Below are positions 57,900 through 64,000 of a DNA stretch of 64,000 nt, piece by piece. The position numbers and the translations under genes were made by a program. The number at the start of each line of letters is the position of its first letter. Position 1 is the first letter of the stretch. Source of the DNA: Mammaliicoccus vitulinus (GTDB lineage Bacteria > Bacillota > Bacilli > Staphylococcales > Staphylococcaceae); assembly GCF_029024305.1 (NCBI RefSeq), contig NZ_CP118974.1, forward strand, positions 620,001-684,000, in the 5' to 3' direction. Below the pieces are notes generated by a model. The model was not told the DNA's origin, ran no database searches, and saw only the letters and a list, made by a program, of their open reading frames with translations.

Positions 57900-59309
57900 A
57901 TGGAAGAACTTTATAAAGCTTTAAAGAAACAATTGGACGATGGGCGTGTTTCTATAGAAGTTGCTGATCTTTCAAGTTATAGTTTTGATGCTTCATTTGG
58001 AGAGTATATGCCTGATATTATATGTCAGCCAATGTCTACAGAAGAAGTGGTACATATTGTAAAATTGTGTAATGAATATGATGTGCCAATTTATCCAAGA
58101 GGAAGCGGTACGAGTTTGAGTGGCGGTCCACTAGCTGTTCATGGTGGTCTCGTACTTGATTTTTCAAGATGGGACAATGACATTACAGTTTATGAGAATG
58201 ATTTAATGATGGAAGTTTCACCTGGTGTTATTACTGAAAAGATTCATAAAGTAGCAGAATCTTATGGTCTCATGTATCCACCAGATCCTTCAAGTTCTAG
58301 AATATCGACTATCGGAGGAAATTTAGCTGAAAATGCTGGTGGCCCAAGATGTTTAAAATACGGTGTAACAAAAGATTATGTTGTCGGTTTAGAAGTTGTT
58401 ACGGCAAATGGTGATGTGATTCATTGTGGGGGATGCACTGTGAAGAATGTGACAGGCTATGATATGACTAAGTTAATAGTTGGATCTGAAGGAACACTCG
58501 GTATTATTACGAAAGCGACTTTACAACTTATTCCTAAACCAATCGATACTAAAACGGCTATGCTTCAGTTTGATGATTTTATTACTTCAGGAAAAGCAGT
58601 TTCTAAAATTTTAAGGTCAGGTATACTACCTTCTAAAATTGAGATAATGGATAAATATTGTGTAGATGCCGTTTTGTCTACGCATCCTATTGAGAATATT
58701 ACAGCTGATTCTGAATCGTTATTATTAGTTGAACTGGACGGACATCCTTTAGCTTTGGAAGCAGAAATGAAAATTATCGAAGAAACGTGTGCATCATTAC
58801 CAGGTTGTAAAATGATTATTGCACAAGATGAGCAACAAGCTTCAGAATTATGGGAAGTTAGAAAACTTGTATCACCAGCAATTGTAAAATTTGGGCCAAC
58901 TAAAATTAGCGAAGATACGAGTGTTCCTATTAGCCAAATACCAGCATTTTTTGAAGAAATAGAGAGAATTAGGCAAGCATATGATTTAAATTTAGTCGTA
59001 TTCGGACATGCAGGTGATGGGAACTTACATCCGAATATTATTATCGATAAACGTAAACCTGAAGAAATGAAGCGTGCAGAAAAAGCGGTTGCTGAAATAT
59101 TTAAAGCTTCCTTAAAACTCGGTGGCACTTTAAGTGGAGAACATGGTATCGGCTTATTTAAAAAGCCATTTATGTACAATGAATTTGATGAAGCTGGAAT
59201 GAAGTTTATGAAAGATGTGAAACAAGCACTAGATCCAAATAATCGTCTGAATCCAGGAAAAATATTCCCAGACGAGAATGAAAGGTTTGTGTTAGTCCAT
59301 GACGAGTAA
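57900..59309 (+). CDS. glcD: FAD-binding oxidase, glycolate oxidase GlcD-like
   Basis: 469 residues. The FAD PP-loop is visible as YPRGSGTSLSGG (about 65-76), with TIGGNLAENAGGPRCLKYG (about 140-158) and the C-terminal FGHAGDGNLHPNI and GTLSGEHGIGL motifs of the FAD-oxidase C family. It oxidises 2-hydroxy acids such as glycolate or D-lactate. GGGGGG precedes the ATG. Overlaps glcF by 11 bases. Confidence 0.9.
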   Translation: MEELYKALKKQLDDGRVSIEVADLSSYSFDASFGEYMPDIICQPMSTEEVVHIVKLCNEYDVPIYPRGSGTSLSGGPLAVHGGLVLDFSRWDNDITVYENDLMMEVSPGVITEKIHKVAESYGLMYPPDPSSSRISTIGGNLAENAGGPRCLKYGVTKDYVVGLEVVTANGDVIHCGGCTVKNVTGYDMTKLIVGSEGTLGIITKATLQLIPKPIDTKTAMLQFDDFITSGKAVSKILRSGILPSKIEIMDKYCVDAVLSTHPIENITADSESLLLVELDGHPLALEAEMKIIEETCASLPGCKMIIAQDEQQASELWEVRKLVSPAIVKFGPTKISEDTSVPISQIPAFFEEIERIRQAYDLNLVVFGHAGDGNLHPNIIIDKRKPEEMKRAEKAVAEIFKASLKLGGTLSGEHGIGLFKKPFMYNEFDEAGMKFMKDVKQALDPNNRLNPGKIFPDENERFVLVHDE

Positions 59310-60555
59310 TTTAATAGATAAATTGGATTATGATGCGACTTTTGATTGTGTGCAATGTGGATTTTGTTTACCATCGTGCCCTACATATTTAACAATGAAA
59401 GAAGAAAAACATTCACCACGTGGCAGGATTAATTTAGTTAAATACGCTGTAGAAGGAAAAGTAACGTTAAAAGATTTAGAAGAAGCCATAGACTTATGTT
59501 TAGGATGTAGACAATGTGAAACAGTTTGTCCAACTGATGTAAAGTATGGTGATATATATGAGTCTGCCGTTGAAGTATTAAGAGAAAAAAGAAATAAAAA
59601 ATTAGATACTCGAATTATGTCATTATTTTTAGAACGTAATTATATGTTAGATATTATGTATCAAGGATTGAAATTATATCATACGCCTTTAATATCGACT
59701 GTCATAAATAAGACAAAAGCATTAGATGTATTACCCGAAAGACTGGGTAACATGGCAGCAATATTACCACCAGTAAAAAAAGAAAAGACGCAAACACAAA
59801 ATCCATTTAGAACTAAGAAAATAACAGTAGGTTTCTTTAGAGGTTGTATGATGGATGCATTTTTCTCAAATATAAATGATTTAGCAATTAAAATATTACA
59901 AGCACATGATATACAAGTTGTAGAAATTAAACAGCAAACATGTTGTGGCGCACTTCAACATCATGCAGGAGAAATGGAAAAATCAAAAAAACTAGCTAAA
60001 CTAAATATAGAAGCACTTGAAAAATATGATGTAGACTATTATGTGAATGCTATAGGCGGATGTGGTGCATCATTAATTGAATATGATCATTTATTGAGAG
60101 ATGATGAAAGTTGGAAAGCGCGCGCAGAAAAATTTGTTGGAAAAGTAAGAGATATTTCAGTCATATTAGACAATATTAATTTGAATTTAGACATTCCAAT
60201 TAACATAAAAGCAACATATCAACCATCATGTCACTTACAAAACGTGCAACACGTATTTAATGAACCTGAGAAAATTATACAACGAATTAAAGGACTTGAT
60301 TATAAAGTCTTGCCAGAAAAAGATATATGCTGTGGTTCAGCAGGTATTTATAATATCGTGAATTATGATGCATCAATGGACATACTCGATAGAAAAATGT
60401 CACACGTCAAAGAAGTCGAACCGCAGTTAATCATTACATCTAATCCAGGTTGTCATTTACAAATGTTGCTCGGTGTAAAAAAAGAAGGGTTAGAAGAAAA
60501 TATAAAAGTAAAACACATTGTTGAAGTTGTTGCAGAAGCATGTGGTATACGATGA
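59299..60555 (+). CDS. glcF: Iron-sulfur subunit of 2-hydroxy-acid oxidase, GlcF-like
   Basis: 418 residues. Two 4Fe-4S motifs, CVQCGFCLPSCP (about 14-25) and CLGCRQCETVCP (about 69-80), are followed by two CCG domains (CCGALQHHAGE near 214 and CCGSAGIYN near 348). It passes electrons from the GlcD flavoprotein to the respiratory chain. It is translated from an ATG inside the end of glcD. Confidence 0.9.
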   Translation: MTSNLIDKLDYDATFDCVQCGFCLPSCPTYLTMKEEKHSPRGRINLVKYAVEGKVTLKDLEEAIDLCLGCRQCETVCPTDVKYGDIYESAVEVLREKRNKKLDTRIMSLFLERNYMLDIMYQGLKLYHTPLISTVINKTKALDVLPERLGNMAAILPPVKKEKTQTQNPFRTKKITVGFFRGCMMDAFFSNINDLAIKILQAHDIQVVEIKQQTCCGALQHHAGEMEKSKKLAKLNIEALEKYDVDYYVNAIGGCGASLIEYDHLLRDDESWKARAEKFVGKVRDISVILDNINLNLDIPINIKATYQPSCHLQNVQHVFNEPEKIIQRIKGLDYKVLPEKDICCGSAGIYNIVNYDASMDILDRKMSHVKEVEPQLIITSNPGCHLQMLLGVKKEGLEENIKVKHIVEVVAEACGIR

Positions 60556-60686
60556 AGCGTACCCTAGGCAAGCATGCACGAACAAAATCGAAGATTTCAA
60601 AAAAAACAACTCATTTCTAGCTGAATAAATCAGTGAAATGAGTTGTTTTTTATTTTGAGTTGGGTGTTTGCATCCAGACTCTTATT
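60556..60686. repeat. Composite intergenic repeat, copy 7 (arm + type II hairpin + F arm)
   Basis: The arm CCTAGGCAAGCATGCACGAACAAAATCG (60563-60590) is followed by a hairpin, AACAACTCATTTC...GAAATGAGTTGTTTTTT (60605-60652), with inner CTGA/TCAG. The inverse F arm GTTGGGTGTTTGCATCCAGACTC (60659-60681) closes the element. It acts as terminator between the convergent glcF and deoD. Confidence 0.8.
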
Positions 60687-60698
60687 CTATATTTATAA

Positions 60699-61409
60699 TT
60701 ATTCAGCTATTTCTAGAGCAATTTCCATCATTTGAGTGAATGAATTTTGTCTTTCTTCTGCTGTTGTAGCTTCATCTCTAAGTAAGTGGTCACTTACTGT
60801 GAAGATTCCTAAAGCTTTTTTACCAGCTGCTGCAGCGTTAACGTATAATCCAGCTGATTCCATTTCAACACCTAAAATACCTAATTTAGCCCATTTGCTC
60901 GTTACTTCTGTATCCGCGTTATAGAATATATCACTTGAGAATATATTACCAACGTGTGTTGTTGCACCGATTTCGTCTGCTTTGTTTTTAGCACTTGAAA
61001 CTAATCCGAAGTCTGCGATAGGCGCGAAATAACCTGGTACATTAAATTGATCAACATAACGTGAGTTAGTAGAAGCTCCTTGTGCAATGATAATATCATA
61101 TAAGTTGATATTTTCTTGCATGGCACCACATGAACCAATTCGGATAATTGTATCTACATCAAAGAAATTATAAAGCTCGTATGAATAAATACCAATTGAA
61201 GCAATACCCATTCCTGAACCCATTACGGATACTTCTTTGCCTTTATATGTTCCTGTATAACCTAACATATTTCTTACATCGTTAAATTGTTCAACATTTT
61301 CTAAGAAATTTTCTGCGATAAATTTAGCACGTAATGGATCCCCTGGCATTAGTACTGTCTTAGCAATTTTTACACCATTTGGTTGAATATGTGGTGTCCC
61401 TTGAGTCAT
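60699..61409 (-). CDS. deoD: Purine-nucleoside phosphorylase DeoD-type
   Basis: 236 residues; cleaves purine (deoxy)nucleosides with phosphate. Motifs are LMPGDPLRAKFIAE, MGSGMGIASIGIYSYEL, GSCGAM and GVEMESAGLY, with the catalytic aspartate in TVSDHLL. The ATG at 61409 is chosen: AAAGGAG lies just upstream and the family starts TPHI. An in-frame upstream ATG near 61550 would overlap the divergent regulator gene. Confidence 0.96.
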   Translation of the reverse strand: MTQGTPHIQPNGVKIAKTVLMPGDPLRAKFIAENFLENVEQFNDVRNMLGYTGTYKGKEVSVMGSGMGIASIGIYSYELYNFFDVDTIIRIGSCGAMQENINLYDIIIAQGASTNSRYVDQFNVPGYFAPIADFGLVSSAKNKADEIGATTHVGNIFSSDIFYNADTEVTSKWAKLGILGVEMESAGLYVNAAAAGKKALGIFTVSDHLLRDEATTAEERQNSFTQMMEIALEIAE

Positions 61410-61518
61410 AACTATCTTCTCCTTTAAATATAAAAGTTTTTTCAATTTAAAGATAACATTTGTTTCAATTTTTTGCGAATTTTTGTACGATAAGAATGAA
61501 AGAAAGTGGTGAATAGGG

Positions 61519-62454
61519 ATGGATTTACAAAAGAACAAGGATAGTATCAAAATTGCAAAGCTCTATTATCAAGAAGGAATGAGTCAAGAAGCAATTGCTA
61601 AAAAGATGAATATATCAAGACCTACTGTATCAAGGTTATTAAATCATGCGAAAGATCATGGCTTCGTCACGATTAAGATTGATGATCCGTATCAAAATGC
61701 TGAAAGTTTAGCTTCACTCATAAAATCAAAATATAATTTAAAAGATTGTATTGTCGAACATGCATCATACAATGACTATTTAAATGTACAAAGCGCCATC
61801 GGTAAAAGAACTGCAGAATATTTAAAGAAAATTGTCAAAAGCGGAGACAAGATTGGAATCAGTTGGGGTAAAACGATGTACCAAGTTTCTCAATATTTGG
61901 AACAAAGTCATTTGAAAGATATTGGTATTATACAGTTGAAAGGTGGTATTAGTTTTTCTCATGTAGATACACGAAGTCACCAAATACTTGAAAGATTTGC
62001 ACAAGCATATAATGCCACACCACGAGATTTACCTTTGCCTGTAATTTTCGATGTTAAAGAAGTGAAAGAAATGGTTGAAAAAGATCGGCATATTAAATCT
62101 ATTTTAGAACAAGGTAGACAAGTAGATATAGCTATTTTCACAGTTGGAACAGTGAGAGATTCGTCCCTATTATTTAAACTTGGATTTTTGAATGAAGAAG
62201 AAAAAGAAAGACTTAAGAAATCGGCAGTAGGAGATATATGCTCAAGATTTTATAATGAACATGGAGAAGAAGCAGATCAAGCAATTAATCAACGCACAAT
62301 TGGAATTGAATTGGATGCATTAAAAGAAATTGAAAATAGTGTGTTAGTTGCTGGAGGCGAGCATAAAGTAGAAGCAATTAGAGGTGCACTTGAAGGTCAA
62401 TTGAGCAATATTTTAATCACCGACCAGTACACAGCACAGGCATTAATCGATTGA
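61519..62454 (+). CDS. deoR: Deoxyribonucleoside regulator DeoR (SorC family)
   Basis: 311 residues. The N-terminal helix-turn-helix (GMSQEAIAKKMNISRPTVSRLLNHA) precedes a SorC-type sugar-phosphate domain (GISWGKTMYQVS; QLKGGI). Relatives in Bacillus repress deoxynucleoside genes until deoxyribose-5-phosphate is present. It is divergent from deoD and upstream of deoC-pdp. Confidence 0.9.
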   Translation: MDLQKNKDSIKIAKLYYQEGMSQEAIAKKMNISRPTVSRLLNHAKDHGFVTIKIDDPYQNAESLASLIKSKYNLKDCIVEHASYNDYLNVQSAIGKRTAEYLKKIVKSGDKIGISWGKTMYQVSQYLEQSHLKDIGIIQLKGGISFSHVDTRSHQILERFAQAYNATPRDLPLPVIFDVKEVKEMVEKDRHIKSILEQGRQVDIAIFTVGTVRDSSLLFKLGFLNEEEKERLKKSAVGDICSRFYNEHGEEADQAINQRTIGIELDALKEIENSVLVAGGEHKVEAIRGALEGQLSNILITDQYTAQALID

Positions 62455-62505
62455 TGAACAAATTTTCTTGTATCATTTTACAAATGTTCAAAGCTCATTT
62501 ATAAT
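62455..62505 (+). promoter_or_regulatory. deoC promoter with inverted TGAACA / TGTTCA sites
   Basis: TTTACA (62477-62482), 17 bases, perfect TATAAT (62500-62505). TGAACAAAT (62455-62463) and the inverted ACAAATGTTCA (62480-62490) flank and overlap the -35 box; such GAACA half-sites suit a DeoR/SorC operator. The operator assignment is inferred. Confidence 0.55.
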
Positions 62506-62538
62506 GAAGTTAATATAAAAATATTAGGAGGATTCAAT

Positions 62539-63201
62539 ATGTCATTAGCTAAATATATCGATCACACAGCTTTAAAACCAGATACAACTTTGGAACAAAT
62601 TAATGCTTTATTAGAAGAAGCGAAAGAATATGGTTTCAAATCAGTATGTGTTAATCCTACACATGTTGCACATGCTAAAAAAGTTCTAGAAGGTTCAGAT
62701 GTACTTGTATGTACTGTAATCGGATTTCCACTTGGCGCAACTACAAGTGAAGTTAAAGCATTCGAAACAGAAGATGCGATTAAAAAAGGTGCTTCAGAAG
62801 TAGATATGGTCATTAACATTGGAGCATTGAAAGATGGTAGAGATGAAGATGTTAAAAAAGATATTGAAAGTGTCATTTCTGCAGCTAATGGCGTAACGAC
62901 TAAAGTCATTATTGAAACTTCTTTATTAACAGACGCTGAAAAAGTAAGAGCTTGTGAATTAGCTTTAGCAGCTGGTGCAGATTTCGTTAAAACTTCAACT
63001 GGTTTCTCAACTGGTGGTGCAACTGCAGAAGATATCAAATTGATGAGAGAAACAGTAGGTCCAGATTTAGGCGTCAAAGCTTCTGGCGGTATCCGATCAT
63101 ACGAAGATGTTAAAACTATGATTGATAATGGTGCAACTCGTATTGGCGCTTCAGCAGGCGTGAAAATTTTAAAAGGTGAATCATCTGATTCAGATTACTA
63201 A
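62539..63201 (+). CDS. deoC: Deoxyribose-phosphate aldolase
   Basis: 220 residues, TIM-barrel class I aldolase splitting deoxyribose-5-phosphate to glyceraldehyde-3-phosphate and acetaldehyde. The Schiff-base lysine is K151 in DFVKTSTGF, with VKASGGIRS following. TAGGAGG precedes the ATG. Confidence 0.96.
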   Translation: MSLAKYIDHTALKPDTTLEQINALLEEAKEYGFKSVCVNPTHVAHAKKVLEGSDVLVCTVIGFPLGATTSEVKAFETEDAIKKGASEVDMVINIGALKDGRDEDVKKDIESVISAANGVTTKVIIETSLLTDAEKVRACELALAAGADFVKTSTGFSTGGATAEDIKLMRETVGPDLGVKASGGIRSYEDVKTMIDNGATRIGASAGVKILKGESSDSDY

Positions 63202-63202
63202 A

Positions 63203-63236
63203 ATTAAAGGTACTATTTTAGTACCTTTAATATTTT
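63203..63236 (+). terminator. Hairpin after deoC
   Basis: ATTAAAGGTACT / AGTACCTTTAAT with a TTT-containing loop, followed by ATTTT. It may act as a partial terminator or stabiliser between deoC and pdp. Confidence 0.65.
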
Positions 63237-63282
63237 GTGATGAAGGTAAGCGTATTCATTTATAAACTGGAGGGTAATAACT

Positions 63283-64000
63283 ATGAGAATGGTAGATGTA
63301 ATTGCAAAGAAACGTGACGGGAAAGCATTAACGAAAGAAGAAATTGAGTATTTTGTTAAAGGTTATACATCGGGAGAAATACCAGATTATCAAGCATCAA
63401 GTTTAGCAATGGCAATATACTTTCAAGATATGACTGATGATGAGCGTGCTCATTTAACAATGGCTATGGTTGAGTCAGGCGATCAAATCGACTTGTCAGA
63501 AATTGAAGGTATAAAAGTTGATAAACATTCTACAGGTGGAGTAGGAGATACAACTACGCTTGTGTTAGCACCATTAGTAGCAGCGCTTGATGTACCAGTT
63601 GCTAAGATGAGTGGTCGAGGTTTAGGTCATACAGGTGGTACGATTGATAAATTAGAAGCTGTTAAAGGTTTCCATGTAGAAATCACTGAACAAGATTTTA
63701 TCAATTTAGTTAATAAAGATAAAGTTGCAGTTATTGGTCAATCAGGCAATTTAACGCCGGCTGATAAAAAACTTTATAGCTTAAGAGATGTAACAGGAAC
63801 TGTGAACTCTATTCCGCTTATCGCTTCATCAATCATGAGTAAAAAGATTGCAGCCGGAGCAGACGCAATTGTATTAGATGTTAAAACAGGTGCTGGTGCA
63901 TTTATGAAGACAATTGAAGATTCTGAATTACTTGCGCATGCAATGGTTAAAATCGGGAATAATGTAGGTAGAAATACGATGGCCATCATTTCGGATATGA
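63283..64000 (+). CDS. pdp: Pyrimidine-nucleoside phosphorylase (cut by the window end)
   Basis: The first 239 codons are present and open to the last base; roughly 190 residues are missing beyond the edge. Motifs read from the sequence: [66 protein letters not shown] and TGAGAFMK, all diagnostic of thymidine/pyrimidine phosphorylases. CTGGAGGG precedes the ATG. It completes the deoxynucleoside catabolic set with deoC, deoD and deoR. Confidence 0.95.
   Translation, partial: MRMVDVIAKKRDGKALTKEEIEYFVKGYTSGEIPDYQASSLAMAIYFQDMTDDERAHLTMAMVESGDQIDLSEIEGIKVDKHSTGGVGDTTTLVLAPLVAALDVPVAKMSGRGLGHTGGTIDKLEAVKGFHVEITEQDFINLVNKDKVAVIGQSGNLTPADKKLYSLRDVTGTVNSIPLIASSIMSKKIAAGADAIVLDVKTGAGAFMKTIEDSELLAHAMVKIGNNVGRNTMAIISDM

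Noticed and set aside
58565-59374. A 269-codon open frame on the minus strand opposite glcD
   Set aside because: It lies wholly over two well-supported genes, has a serine/isoleucine-rich composition typical of the antisense of coding DNA, and has no ribosome site or motif.
62562-63077. A 171-codon open frame opposite deoC
   Set aside because: Antisense shadow of a conserved aldolase gene; its composition is low-complexity (A/S/T/L) with no family features.

Overview
The window comes from a low-GC Gram-positive bacterium of the family Staphylococcaceae. Lineage markers visible in the sequence are a LysM-CHAP autolysin of the Sle1/Aaa type, a small SarA-family winged-helix regulator, the glcU-gdh glucose pair, and topB and a hypoxanthine/guanine permease placed just before the S10 ribosomal operon. 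The complete ribose ABC operon (rbsRKDACB) and the paired lutABC and glcDF oxidases do not fit S. aureus well and suggest a Mammaliicoccus- or Macrococcus-like species. That genus call is an inference.

Layout. Bases 1-8.1 kb hold an AEC transporter, gdh-glcU, an acetyltransferase, topB, pbuG with a PurR-type control region, and a small membrane protein. Bases 8.2-22.5 kb are the S10-spc-alpha supercluster from rpsJ to rplQ, with secY, adk, infA and rpoA embedded. Bases 22.8-27.2 kb hold the ECF transporter module (ecfA1-ecfA2-ecfT), truA, and rplM-rpsI behind an L13-type leader. Bases 27.4-29.5 kb are an accessory patch: a Schlafen/AlbA_2-type ATPase-like gene, gene debris, and a long AT-rich palindrome. 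Bases 29.6-34 kb hold small stress and housekeeping genes (DinB, zinc-ribbon proteins, GNAT, a quinone-oxidoreductase-like protein) and a MarR-YhgE pair. Bases 34.2-40.2 kb hold dihydroxyacetone kinase dhaKLM and the lactate-oxidation set lutR-lutABC.

Bases 40.9-51.4 kb mix transporters (AbgT, AGCS, NhaC), manA, the autolysin, an EVE-domain protein with a degenerate McrB-like end, and a SarA-family regulator. Bases 51.4-57.0 kb are the ribose operon; then come a PerR-box-controlled dps, glcDF, and the deoxynucleoside set deoD / deoR-deoC-pdp, the last cut by the window end.

The genes fall into three groups: core information processing (ribosome, SecY, RNA polymerase alpha, TruA); carbon scavenging under CcpA- and substrate-type control (ribose, deoxyribonucleosides, lactate/glycolate, dihydroxyacetone); and stress or surface functions. 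From about 37 kb onward the long intergenic gaps are filled with related palindromic repeats that share flanking arms but carry different terminator-like hairpin cores. The most notable non-coding signal in the core region is the 300-base adk-infA gap, which contains a perfect 12-bp long-range helix and nested hairpins and looks like an undescribed structured mRNA leader. The most notable protein is the tandem-EVE protein whose C-terminus resembles an McrB AAA+ domain that has lost its ATPase motifs.
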